In this document: positions 41,088 to 49,529 of the stretch, piece by piece
How positions within the stretch are numbered: the first letter of the stretch is position 1
Layout of the letters: every line of letters begins with the position of its first letter
From: JBGSYN01 sp041750975
GTDB lineage: Bacteria > Pseudomonadota > Alphaproteobacteria > Geminicoccales > Geminicoccaceae
Direction of reading: 5' to 3'
Assembly (NCBI GenBank): GCA_041750975.1
Contig: JBGSYN010000103.1
Coordinates: 8,518-72,517 of the forward strand
DNA length: 64,000 nt
Program-made: the position numbers and the translations under genes
Notes under the pieces: model-generated
What the model saw: only the letters and a program-made list of their open reading frames with translations
What the model was told of the DNA's origin: nothing
Database searches by the model: none

Positions 41088-41623
41088 CCCAACTTCCCCC
41101 CGCCAAGGCGCTCCCCGGCAAGCCGCGGCCGCCCAAGGCGCCGGAGACCCGGTCCCAGACGATCTCCCGAAGACGCACGGCCCGGTTTGCCGCGGTCCAG
41201 GCACTCTATCAGATCGATCTGAGCGGGCAGGCGGCAGATCTCGTCGTCGGCGAGTTCCTGAGCCACCGTCTGGCCGATATCCTCGAGCCCCTCGAAGACC
41301 GGGTGCGCTCGCCGCAGGTCGACGAAACCTGGTTCGCCATCGTCACCAACGGCACGACCAAGGCGCAGGCCCATCTCGATCCCATGATCCAGGCCTGTCT
41401 CGGCGCAACCTGGACCCTCGCCCGCTGCGGCTATCTCTTGCGGGCTTGTCTTCGCGCCGGCGCCTTCGAGCTGCAGCAGCGCACCGACGTGCCGGTCAAG
41501 GTTGTGATCGACGAATATGTAGAAATCGGTAATCTCTTCTTCGGCGGCAACGAGCCATCGCTGATCAATGCGGTGTTGGATCGGCTGGCGCCGCAACTTC
41601 GGCAAAGCGAGGCCGCGGTTTGA
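41084..41623 (+). CDS. nusB: Transcription antitermination factor NusB
   Basis: A 179-residue NusB with an N-terminal extension of about 25 Pro/Lys-rich residues before the core RRRTARFAAVQALYQIDLSG. The C-terminal helix bundle has YLLRACLRAGAFELQQRTDV and VVIDEYVEIGNLFFGGNE. It binds boxA of rRNA leaders with NusE. Starts in ATGA overlap with ribH and ends in TTGA overlap with thiL. Confidence 0.95.
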   Translation: MTQLPPAKALPGKPRPPKAPETRSQTISRRRTARFAAVQALYQIDLSGQAADLVVGEFLSHRLADILEPLEDRVRSPQVDETWFAIVTNGTTKAQAHLDPMIQACLGATWTLARCGYLLRACLRAGAFELQQRTDVPVKVVIDEYVEIGNLFFGGNEPSLINAVLDRLAPQLRQSEAAV

Positions 41624-42579
41624 CACTGGGCGAATTCGATTTGATCGACAGGATCTTCAAGCCGCTGGCAGCCGGGCACAGCGCGGCACTCGGCCTCGTC
41701 GACGATGCGGCCGTGCTGGATCCGCCGGCAGGCTGCGAGCTTGTCATCGCCAAGGATGCGATGGTCGAGAGCGTTCATTTCCTGCCCGACGATCCGCCCG
41801 ATACCATCGCCGGCAAGCTCTTGCGGGTCAATCTCTCGGATCTCGCCGCCATGGGCGCCGATCCGCTCGGCTATCTGCTCGTCATCGCCAGGGCCCGGCG
41901 GACCGACGATGCGTTCTTGAGGTCCTTCGCCAAAGGTCTGGCACGCGATCAGGAACGCTTCGGCCTCACGCTGCTCGGCGGCGACACCGTCTCCACATCG
42001 GGACCCTTGAGCCTCTCCCTGACCATCATCGGCACCGTCCCCAAAGGTACCGCCATCCGGCGCTCCGGGGCTATGGCCGACGACCAGATCTGGGTCTCCG
42101 GCACCCTCGGCGATGCCGCCATCGGCCTCCGGCTGTTGAATGGCCTCGCCGCACCGGACGAAATCGGTCTGCCCCTGATCGACCGCTACCGCACCCCCCT
42201 GCCGCGGCTCGCCCTCGGCCAGGCGTTGCGCGGTCTCGCCACGGCTGCGATCGATGTCTCGGACGGCCTTCTCGCGGATCTCGGGCACATCGCCGAAGCC
42301 AGCGGCCTCGCTGGCGAAATCGAAGCCGCCGCACTGCCGCTGTCGGCAGAGGGCAAATCCATTCCGGGTGCAAGAATGTCGGCCCTCACCGGCGGCGACG
42401 ACTATGAGCTTCTCTTCACGGTCCCGTCCGAGCGGGCCGGCGAACTCAAGGACCTCGCCCACGAGATCGACCTGCCCCTGACCCGCATCGGCAGAATGTC
42501 CGAAGGCAGTGGCGTCACCGTCCGTGACGAGGACGGCAACCCGATCAAAGCCGGCCCCTCCGGCTGGCAACACTTCTGA
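41620..42579 (+). CDS. thiL: Thiamine-monophosphate kinase
   Basis: A 319-residue ThiL of the PurM/SelD fold: LGLVDDAAVLDPPAG and VESVHFLPDDPPDTIAGKL near the N-terminus, VNLSDLAAMGADPLGYLL, LLGGDTVSTSGPLSLSLT, AIDVSDGLLADLGHIAEASG and LTGGDDYELLFTV. It makes thiamine diphosphate from thiamine monophosphate. TTG start inside a TTGA overlap with the nusB stop. Last gene of the operon. Confidence 0.96.
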   Translation: MTLGEFDLIDRIFKPLAAGHSAALGLVDDAAVLDPPAGCELVIAKDAMVESVHFLPDDPPDTIAGKLLRVNLSDLAAMGADPLGYLLVIARARRTDDAFLRSFAKGLARDQERFGLTLLGGDTVSTSGPLSLSLTIIGTVPKGTAIRRSGAMADDQIWVSGTLGDAAIGLRLLNGLAAPDEIGLPLIDRYRTPLPRLALGQALRGLATAAIDVSDGLLADLGHIAEASGLAGEIEAAALPLSAEGKSIPGARMSALTGGDDYELLFTVPSERAGELKDLAHEIDLPLTRIGRMSEGSGVTVRDEDGNPIKAGPSGWQHF

Positions 42580-42808
42580 AGAGCCGCTCACCACAGCCTC
42601 CGATGATGCAACGGCACCTTCTCCTTGTGGTGCGCAACCGCGCGCTGCAGCGTCAGCTCAAGTGCTTGGGACAATAAATCGTTTGTGCATCTTTCTGCAG
42701 GAAGGTTTTCCGGGAGCAGCGCTGTTGGTGTGTGGGCCATTGCTCTGATTGGGCCGGTTGGTCCAGGGGCCGTCGGGGGTAAGTTCGGCGTGTTCGGAAG
42801 GGAAGGGG

Positions 42809-43348
42809 ATGGATGATTTGCTGGGGTTCTGGTTCGCCGAGGCGACCGCCGCGAAATGGTTTCGCCCGGAGGACCAGGCGGCGTTCGATGCCGAGTTGGG
42901 GCAGCGGTTCGGCCATTTGATCGAAGATGCCGAGGCGGGCCGTCTCGAGACGTGGCGACAGACGCCGCGAGGGGCGCTGGCCCTCACCATCGTCTGCGAT
43001 CAGCTGCCGCGCAATCTCCGCCGGGGCACGCCCGGGGCGTTCGCGCTCGATGCACGGGCGCGCGCGGCTGCGGCGGGGGCGATCGACGCAGGTTTCGATC
43101 GGGACATGATGATCACGGCACGGCTGTTTTTCTACCTGCCGTTCCAGCATGGCGAGACGTTGGACGATCAGGAGCGGTCGATGGCACTCCATGAAACCCT
43201 AGGCTGTCCGTTTTACCTGACTTTTGCCCGGCAGCATCACGTGATCATCGAGCGTTTCGGTCGCTTTCCGCACCGCAACGCCATTCTGGGGCGGGTCAGT
43301 ACGGCGGCGGAGCTGGCCTTTCTACAGGAGCCGAATTCTTCATTCTGA
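42809..43348 (+). CDS. DUF924 family protein
   Basis: A 179-residue protein of DUF924: LLGFWFAEATAAKWFRPED at the N-terminus, ALALTIVCDQLPRNLRRGTP, the DARARAAAAGAIDAGFD helix, LFFYLPFQHGETLDDQERS, and RFGRFPHRNAILGR near the end. The fold resembles a TPR-like helical bundle; function unknown. ATG 42809 has GGAAGGGG upstream. Converges on a GGCT-like gene, with tails overlapping by 9 bp. Confidence 0.95.
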   Translation: MDDLLGFWFAEATAAKWFRPEDQAAFDAELGQRFGHLIEDAEAGRLETWRQTPRGALALTIVCDQLPRNLRRGTPGAFALDARARAAAAGAIDAGFDRDMMITARLFFYLPFQHGETLDDQERSMALHETLGCPFYLTFARQHHVIIERFGRFPHRNAILGRVSTAAELAFLQEPNSSF

Positions 43349-44065
43349 CGACGCCTGGAGCTGGGTCCGGGAGAGTGCCCGCGTCTGCTCGAGCCGATAG
43401 GCGGGATCGTCGATGATGCGATCGAGGAACGCCTCGAAATCGAGGCCGATCCCGAGGCGGCGATGGACAAAGCGCAGGGCCGCGGGCTGGCTCAGGATTG
43501 GCAGCGCGCAATTGCCGCTCCAGATCTCGGCGAGCCGGATCGGACGGCCGCGATACATGAGGGGGCCGCGAAGGCTCCGATAATAGTGGACGGCGGTCGC
43601 TTCCGCTTGCGGAGCGAGCGTCACGGCCGCCGGGACGATGGCCGCAAACTCGTAATTGGCGCCGAGGGCTTCGGTTTCATGCATCCGGGTCAATTGCGCC
43701 GCGGTGAGCCAGGTGACGAATACCCCGACGATGGCGCGCGGTTCGGGCCAGAGCATGGCCGGCAGCGAGCCATATTTCGAGAAGTGCGCCGAATAGACCA
43801 CAGCATGGTCTCGAACGATCGCGTTCGTCACCGGAATACCCTCAGGACAGTCGCCGAATTTGCGCTGCAACTGAGCTGGCGAGCCGTTCGACCCGGCAGC
43901 GGCGACGGCGGTCCGTCCCTCGAGTATCAGGGGGCCGCGCTCGATCCTGCCGTTCCGATAGAGGTAGGCCCAGTGATGCTGATCGAAGGGATAGTTTGCT
44001 GCATGACGCACCCTTGCTACCGAGGCGCTCTCCACCGCAAGCTCAGGAGTTTCCTTTAAGACCAT
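43340..44065 (-). CDS. Gamma-glutamylcyclotransferase-like protein (tentative)
   Basis: About 241 residues. Middle part RTAVAAAGSNGSPAQLQRKF resembles the YGSN-type phosphate loop of GGCT/AIG2 folds, followed by VYSAHFSKYGSLPAMLWPEP and IVGVFVTWLTAAQLTRMHETE, the pattern of the barrel with its catalytic Glu. The usual leading Tyr of the loop is Ala here, so the function is uncertain. Start at ATG 44065 is a guess; a TTG at 44116 extends it by 17 residues. Stand-alone gene. Confidence 0.65.
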   Translation of the reverse strand: MVLKETPELAVESASVARVRHAANYPFDQHHWAYLYRNGRIERGPLILEGRTAVAAAGSNGSPAQLQRKFGDCPEGIPVTNAIVRDHAVVYSAHFSKYGSLPAMLWPEPRAIVGVFVTWLTAAQLTRMHETEALGANYEFAAIVPAAVTLAPQAEATAVHYYRSLRGPLMYRGRPIRLAEIWSGNCALPILSQPAALRFVHRRLGIGLDFEAFLDRIIDDPAYRLEQTRALSRTQLQASSE

Positions 44066-44174
44066 TGCCCGACACGTTTGTTTGCGGAGGCCTCCGCCAG
44101 AATTTTCGCTGGACAATCCATGGCAGTGCCCTTCTCAAGGACACCAGCATCGAGCAAGCGAGGCAAGCAGGAAC

Positions 44175-45176
44175 TTGGGCGCTTTAAGAACTTTCCTATT
44201 GATCGGCTGCACCGCCTTGGCGGTGGTCTGCCGGCCGGATAGCGTCCAGGCGCAACCCGGGGAAGACAACGATCTCGTGATCGCGACAGGCAGTATCACC
44301 GGCGTCTATCATGCCCTGGCGAGTGCCATATGCCGCCTGCTCGTGCTCGAGGAAGAGGCGTCGGCGCCGCCTTGCGAGCCGGTGCCGACCCAAGGCTCGG
44401 TCGCCAACATCGCTCATTTGCGCTGGGGCAATGCCGATTTCGCGATCGTCCAAGCCGACCTCCAGGAAGAGGCCTATGTTGGCAACGAGCCCTTCCAGGG
44501 CCAACCCTTTACCGACCTCCGGCATGTGGCGACGCTTCATCCCGAGATGCTGACAATCCTGCAGCGGCCCGGGACCGATGTGGTCGGGGCTTTGGAGGGC
44601 CGGAGCGCCAGACCGCCCCGGGTGTTTCTTGGCGTCGGCGGCTCCGGCACGCGCGCCTTGGCTCGACTTGCCGCGGATTATGGCTTCGAATCGGGCAGCT
44701 TCGACCTCGTGACCAATGTCAGTTCCGCGCTCAGCGTTGACGCTCTCTGCGCCGGCCGCCTCGACGCGATTTTCTACCTCATCGGCCATCCCAACGATTT
44801 GACCAATCAGGCGACGCGACAATGCGGCGCCGAACTGGTTGCCGCGGACGGAGCGATCTCGGCGGAGGTTGTCGCCGAGGAGCGCCATTTCCAGAATGCC
44901 ACCATTCCCGGCGGTCTCTATCCGGCGGCACCCGAAGACCTGGCGACGATCGGCGTTCGGGCGACCCTGGTCGCCAAAGACGACACGCCGGACGACCTCG
45001 TAAGTGCTGTTCTCAAGGCCTTGCACGATCACAACGATCAACTCCGGCGGCTGCATCTGGCGTTCGTCGAGATGGACCCGGACGACCTCGCCATGGCCTG
45101 CAATACCGCCCCTCTGCATCCTGCGGCGCAGCGCTTTTTCGATGAGCATGGCCTGGAGATGGCGCCATGCGCTTGA
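44175..45176 (+). CDS. TAXI-family TRAP substrate-binding protein
   Basis: About 333 residues with a signal peptide (TFLLIGCTALAVVCRPDSVQA). TAXI features: IATGSITGVYHALASAICRL, TQGSVANIAHLRWGNADFAI and FLGVGGSGTRALARLAADYG. No TRAP membrane subunit follows, so it is an orphan binding protein or works with distant DctQM. TTG at 44175 is chosen; AGGA lies just upstream but close. Overlaps the start of the next gene by 10 bp, so translation is probably coupled. Confidence 0.8.
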   Translation: MGALRTFLLIGCTALAVVCRPDSVQAQPGEDNDLVIATGSITGVYHALASAICRLLVLEEEASAPPCEPVPTQGSVANIAHLRWGNADFAIVQADLQEEAYVGNEPFQGQPFTDLRHVATLHPEMLTILQRPGTDVVGALEGRSARPPRVFLGVGGSGTRALARLAADYGFESGSFDLVTNVSSALSVDALCAGRLDAIFYLIGHPNDLTNQATRQCGAELVAADGAISAEVVAEERHFQNATIPGGLYPAAPEDLATIGVRATLVAKDDTPDDLVSAVLKALHDHNDQLRRLHLAFVEMDPDDLAMACNTAPLHPAAQRFFDEHGLEMAPCA

Positions 45177-46465
45177 TGCGAGGGTTCGTGTTGATCTGCC
45201 TGGCCCTGGGCCTCGCCCGCCCGGCGGCGGCCGAGTTTCTGGGCGCCTATGATTTCCCGTTCGTCAATCCGTTGGTCGCCACCGTCGTCGGCACGCCCGA
45301 AGCCTACCAGCTCGACGACCTGCCCACCTTCGAGGTCGGACGAAACTCCGAGCGGCTGGTCCTGCCGACACCGAAGGGCGATCCGATACCGGATGTGTTC
45401 TGGTACGATCAACGCGGTCTGAATTATGGCTATGCGTTCCAGCCCGGTCCGGCGCCGCTGGTCATACTCATTGCCGGAACCGGCGGCGGCTTCAATTCCG
45501 GCAAAACCGTCGAAGTCGGCCGCGTGCTTTTCGCCGGCGGCTATCATGTGTTGTCGATTCCATCGCCGACCTTCGCCAATTTCATTACCACGTCCTCGAC
45601 CACGCATGTGCCGGGCCGCATGATGGATGACGCTCACGATCTCTACGAGGTCATGAAGCGCGCCTACTTGGAGATCGAGGATCGTATCGAGATCGAAAGC
45701 GTGCACCTCACCGGCTACAGTCTGGGCGGAATGAACACGGCGTTTCTCGCCAAGATCGATGCCGAGGAGAAATTCTTCAATTTCGGCCGCATTCTGGTCC
45801 TCAATCCACCGGTGAGCCTGATCAACTCCGTCATGATTCTCGACGGCATGTTGGACCGGCACGTCGAGGACAATCTTGAAGCCTATAACGCATTGCTGGA
45901 CGATCTGTTCACGCAATTCGCACAAGTCTATTCGAGGGAAGAGTTCCTCGATTTAAGTGGAAACTTCGTCTTCCAGTTCTTCAAGGCCGCACAACCTTCC
46001 AATCGCGACCTCGAGATCGGTATCGGTCTCGCCTTTCGATTATCTTCGACCAACATGGCATTCGTTACCGATGTCATGACGCATTTCGGATATTTGGTGG
46101 AGCCGGCCACGATCCTCACGCCGACAACGTCGCTCACGCCTTACTTCCGCGCCGGCATGCTCAAGAACTTCAATACCTATTTCGAAGACCTTTATCTGCC
46201 GTTCTTTCAGCGGACGCAGCCCGGCTTCAGCCGCCAGGCGGCGATCCATGACGCCAGTCTCTATGCGATCGAGGATTTCCTGAAAAATGCGGACAATGTC
46301 GGGCTCATCACCAACGAAGACGACATCATTCTGGCACCGGGCGAGATCGATTATCTGAACGATCTGTTCGGCGACCGGGCCGCGATCTATCCGACCGGAG
46401 GCCATTGCGGCAATTATCTGCAGCGGGACGTAGCGAAGCGCATCATCGAATTCTTTCGGCAATGA
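45167..46465 (+). CDS. Exported alpha/beta hydrolase (putative lipase/esterase)
   Basis: A 432-residue protein with a signal peptide (cleavage after AAA, about residue 22). It shows an oxyanion loop LIAGTGGGFNSG at 102-112 and nucleophile elbow TGYSLGGMN with Ser185, and a likely catalytic His in GGHCGNY near the C-terminus. No named family recognised. It starts inside the TAXI gene and ends in an ATGA overlap with mlaA, so the three are one unit. Together they suggest periplasmic handling of lipids. Confidence 0.82.
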   Translation: MRLMRGFVLICLALGLARPAAAEFLGAYDFPFVNPLVATVVGTPEAYQLDDLPTFEVGRNSERLVLPTPKGDPIPDVFWYDQRGLNYGYAFQPGPAPLVILIAGTGGGFNSGKTVEVGRVLFAGGYHVLSIPSPTFANFITTSSTTHVPGRMMDDAHDLYEVMKRAYLEIEDRIEIESVHLTGYSLGGMNTAFLAKIDAEEKFFNFGRILVLNPPVSLINSVMILDGMLDRHVEDNLEAYNALLDDLFTQFAQVYSREEFLDLSGNFVFQFFKAAQPSNRDLEIGIGLAFRLSSTNMAFVTDVMTHFGYLVEPATILTPTTSLTPYFRAGMLKNFNTYFEDLYLPFFQRTQPGFSRQAAIHDASLYAIEDFLKNADNVGLITNEDDIILAPGEIDYLNDLFGDRAAIYPTGGHCGNYLQRDVAKRIIEFFRQ

Positions 46466-47238
46466 TGCGGCGGTTCGGCTCGAGGTTTGGATGGCGACTG
46501 GCGGTTTGTCTCGGGCTGCTCGGCGCCTTGGGCGCGTGCGCCGAAACGAATCCATTCGATGCGACACCGCAGAGCGTGCTCCTCCGGGAGGAAGCAAGCG
46601 ATACGATCGAGCCGCTGCCGGCGACAGCCTCGATCGCCGACCCGTTCGAGCCCTTCAATCGCAGTGTCTACTATTTCAACGCCGATTTCGATCGTACGAT
46701 CTTCCTTCCCGTGGTGACTGGCTACCGTACCGTGACGCCTGCATTCGTGCGCACGGGTATCGTCAATTTCTTCGGCAATCTGGGCGAGCTCCGCAATGGG
46801 CTTAACGGCCTGCTGCAGGCCCGCCCGCAGGTCGCCGGGCGCGCCGTGATCCGCTTTGCCGTCAACTCGACCGTGGGCTTGCTCGGTACCATCGATGTCG
46901 CGACCGATCTCGGTGTCGCCCAGGACAACCAGGATTTCGGCCAGACTCTCGGCAGATGGGGATCGGGGCCGGGGGCTTATCTGGTGCTGCCTTTCCTTGG
47001 TCCGTCGAGCATTCGCGATGCTTCCGGCACAGGTGTCGATCTCGCCACGGGCTTCTTTGTGCCGCCCCTCTCGACGGTCAACGGCGTGGTCTATCGGAAT
47101 CCGGTGATTTACGCCCCCCAAGTCCTGAGCGAACGGGACCGTGTGAATTTCCGTTACTACGATTCTGGTTCGCCTTTCGAGTACGATATCGTCCGGTTTT
47201 TGTTCCTGAAGCAGCGCGAGCTTGCGATCGCGCGCTGA
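46462..47238 (+). CDS. mlaA: MlaA (VacJ) family lipoprotein
   Basis: A 258-residue lipoprotein with signal and lipobox LGALGAC. MlaA motifs: DPFEPFNRSVYYFNADFDR, FVRTGIVNFFGNLGELRNG, VAGRAVIRFAVNSTVGLLG and WGSGPGAYLVLPFLGPSSIR. MlaA sits in the outer membrane and removes phospholipids from its outer leaflet, passing them to MlaC. No mlaBCDEF genes follow; they are presumably elsewhere. ATGA overlap with the hydrolase gene. Confidence 0.95.
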   Translation: MMRRFGSRFGWRLAVCLGLLGALGACAETNPFDATPQSVLLREEASDTIEPLPATASIADPFEPFNRSVYYFNADFDRTIFLPVVTGYRTVTPAFVRTGIVNFFGNLGELRNGLNGLLQARPQVAGRAVIRFAVNSTVGLLGTIDVATDLGVAQDNQDFGQTLGRWGSGPGAYLVLPFLGPSSIRDASGTGVDLATGFFVPPLSTVNGVVYRNPVIYAPQVLSERDRVNFRYYDSGSPFEYDIVRFLFLKQRELAIAR

Positions 47239-47303
47239 TCGACGACGAAAACGTGGGTTTCGTTGCGTTGGAACCCTGGAACATGCCGCTTGGTTGACTA
47301 CGT

Positions 47304-47339
47304 ATGTTGCGTTGCAGCATTGATACCGCAGCGCAACAT
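47304..47339. promoter_or_regulatory. Dyad upstream of the phasin gene
   Basis: ATGTTGCGTTGC (47304-47315) and GCAGCGCAACAT (47328-47339) form a 12-bp inverted repeat with one mismatch and a 12-nt loop. TGC/GCA-rich sites are typical of the PHA regulator PhaR, so an operator is possible. It is 47 bp upstream of the phasin start. Confidence 0.4.
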
Positions 47340-47385
47340 CATGGCACATACTCGAACCACGGCATTGCGCCGAAGGAGACACCAA

Positions 47386-47895
47386 ATGGCAACCGACAAG
47401 CACGATCTCGACCAGACCCTCGACCGGTTCAATCAGATGACCCGCGAGCAATTGCGCAAGAACTTTGCGCTGAGCAAGGAAGCGCTCGACGCCATCGCCA
47501 AGCGCCGCGACGAGGCGGGCGATTTTGCCTCGTTCGATCAGCTCAAGGACATTCCAGGCCTTGACGATGCGACGTTCGGCAAGATCCATGCCTTCGGCGA
47601 GGAGCTGCACGCCAAGACCGATCAGGCCCTCGAAGTCGCCGGCGATCAGGTTCGGCACCAGGCGCATCGCTCGCAGGAGCTGTACGGTCTTTGGCTCAAA
47701 TGCCTTAACGACCAGGTCCAGGCCAACCTCAATGTTATGAGCAAGCTGATCACCTCGTCCAAGCCGACCGACATGCTCGAGCGCCAGGGCGAGTTCCTCC
47801 GGGACACCCAGGAGCGCTGGATCGGCTACGCCAACGAGGTCACCTCCATGTCCCGTGAGGCCACCTCTGCCGAAGCCCATAGCGCGCGTCATTAA
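47386..47895 (+). CDS. Phasin family protein with HhH-like N-terminal segment
   Basis: A 169-residue protein, strong AAGGAG before the ATG. Residues 100-155 carry the phasin-type amphipathic helices (YGLWLKCLNDQVQANLNVMS, QGEFLRDTQERWIGYANEV). Phasins coat polyhydroxyalkanoate granules. Unusually, residues 28-70 contain a segment like the DNA-binding HhH motif of ComEA (FASFDQLKDIPGLDDATFGK). A link between DNA and PHA granules, as for PhaM/PhaF-type proteins, is conceivable. Confidence 0.85.
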   Translation: MATDKHDLDQTLDRFNQMTREQLRKNFALSKEALDAIAKRRDEAGDFASFDQLKDIPGLDDATFGKIHAFGEELHAKTDQALEVAGDQVRHQAHRSQELYGLWLKCLNDQVQANLNVMSKLITSSKPTDMLERQGEFLRDTQERWIGYANEVTSMSREATSAEAHSARH

Positions 47896-47936
47896 GGACC
47901 CGGCATGACCGAACCCGATACTCGGGCCATGGCGCC

Positions 47937-48305
47937 TTGAGAGTGCTTTGCCATCGGCAGGGTATCGGGTCGGCGAACGCAAGCGCCAACGCTAAAAGCG
48001 CGGACTGCAGATGCTGCGAGTTCCACTTGGCCCTAGGGTCGGTCAACAATTCGCTCTATCGTTTCCTCGCCGAGGAATTCGGTCTCCGGGTCGATCATTG
48101 CGATACAACTATTGCGGCAACCTCGGTGAGGCCCCTGGTCGCGAGGCGATTGGCGATCAGCCCCGGTCAACCGGTCCTGGAGCTCACCCAGACCCACCAC
48201 GCAAAAGGCGAGCCCTTGATCTTCTCACATAATTTCCACAATTCGGCACTGGTGCGCTTCGAGGCTTCGCGGACGGTCCTTTCCGCCGAGGAAGCCGCCG
48301 AATGA
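47937..48305 (+). pseudogene. Fragment of a GntR-family regulator (UTRA domain only)
   Basis: From about 48032 the frame reads like the UTRA ligand-binding domain of HutC/GntR regulators: NNSLYRFLAEEFGLRVDH, ATSVRPLVARRLAISPG and QPVLELTQTHHAKGEPLIFS. There is no winged-helix domain upstream; the first 30 codons are not related to one. It ends in an ATGA overlap with the PuuE-like gene, so it was probably its regulator and has lost its 5' half. Confidence 0.65.
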
Positions 48306-49228
48306 ACCCCAGCCCCTCATGCCTGCAAGCGACGGTCCCATCCCGCGATCTCAAGGGCTATGGCGGCGAACCGCCGGCGGTGCGCTGGCCGGACAGGGCC
48401 CGTGTCGCGGTTTCCTTGGTCGTCAATTTTGAGGAAGGTGCGGAGTTCGCCATTGCCGATGGCGATGGGCGGAATGAAGGCACCTACGAGGTCCAGGATC
48501 CAATTCCGGAATATCCCGATCTTTGTGCGCAGTCGCACTTCGACTATGGCACCCGCGTCGCCTGGTGGCGGGTCATGAAGGTGCTCGACGACTATGGCGT
48601 GAACGCAACCGTGAGCGCCTGCGGCAAGGCGGTCGAACGTTCGCCCTGGGCGGCCCTGGATGCCGTGCGCCGCGGTCACGAAGTGGCGTGCCATGGCTGG
48701 CGCTGGGAGCCCCATTTCGCGATGGAGGAGGCGCGGGAACGCGAGGCGATCGAACGGACGCTCTCGACGATCGAACGGACGACGGGCATTCGGCCCTTGG
48801 GCTGGCACACGCGCTCGTCGCCGTCAGCGAACACGCGTCGCCTTCTGCAGCAGGCGGGATTCCTCTACGACAGCGATTTCTACGGCGACGACCTGCCGGT
48901 CCTGCTGCCCCATGAGGGGAAGGCCTACGTCCTCCTGCCCTACGCATTCGACACCAACGACATGCATTTCCATCAGGGCAGCCAGCGCTTCGCCCTGGCG
49001 CGCGACTTCTCAGACTATGTCTGCGACGCCTTCGACTGTCTCTGGCGCGAAGGCGTCGTAGCCCCTCGCATGATGTCCGTCGGCCTGCATCTGCGCATGA
49101 TCGGCCGCCCCGGCCGGATCCGCGCCCTTGAAACCATCCTCGACTACATGAAGGCCAAGGGCGATGTCTGGTTCGCCCGCCGCGACCAAATCGCCCGCCA
49201 CTGGATCAAGGCAGTCTCGCAACTCTAG
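48302..49228 (+). CDS. PuuE-like polysaccharide deacetylase family protein
   Basis: A 308-residue NodB-fold protein of the PuuE/allantoinase group: RDLKGYGGEPPAVRWPDRAR, VVNFEEGAEFAI, ACHGWRWEPH and GWHTRSSPSANTRRLL. The NodB metal Asp/His triad is partly altered, as in PuuE. Members hydrolyse ureide (allantoin) or related amide bonds. No other purine-catabolic gene is adjacent. Overlaps the UTRA fragment by 4 nt. Confidence 0.88.
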   Translation: MNPSPSCLQATVPSRDLKGYGGEPPAVRWPDRARVAVSLVVNFEEGAEFAIADGDGRNEGTYEVQDPIPEYPDLCAQSHFDYGTRVAWWRVMKVLDDYGVNATVSACGKAVERSPWAALDAVRRGHEVACHGWRWEPHFAMEEAREREAIERTLSTIERTTGIRPLGWHTRSSPSANTRRLLQQAGFLYDSDFYGDDLPVLLPHEGKAYVLLPYAFDTNDMHFHQGSQRFALARDFSDYVCDAFDCLWREGVVAPRMMSVGLHLRMIGRPGRIRALETILDYMKAKGDVWFARRDQIARHWIKAVSQL

Positions 49229-49529
49229 GCTTGGACACGCAACGCCCGCGGGCAAGCAATAAGGGGACGGTCCGCCTCCTTCTTGGCTGTTAGGCGGATG
49301 GGGTGAGCCTGTTATTGTTGCCTTACTTCGGGACTACAGATCGGGATTACACGAACGAATTAATTTGTGCTCGTGAGAATGACACGGACATACCAAACTG
49401 TAATGATAACAATAGCGCAGCCGTCTCGGCCGCACCCAGACCAACATTCCGCGGAGTTTCTGAGAGGCCGGCGCCCAGTGTTTCGGAAAATCTTCCTACC
49501 TTAGAACTGCACGAACGAATATGTGGGGG
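49229..49529. other. Intergenic region with low-GC stretch
   Basis: Between two convergent genes; no gene was seen. It has a hairpin TCCGCCT (49271-49277) / AGGCGGA (49292-49298) with a 14-nt loop and a distinctly AT-rich segment (about 49330-49420). The sequence CACGAACGAAT occurs twice (around 49350 and 49510). Confidence 0.5.

Noticed and set aside
42580..42808. Gap after thiL checked for a gene or riboswitch
   Set aside because: No start/stop pair with coding character, and no TPP or FMN riboswitch core sequence.
46414..47982. Long minus-strand frame opposite mlaA and the phasin
   Set aside because: Low-complexity His/Arg/Asp-rich product spanning several real plus-strand genes.
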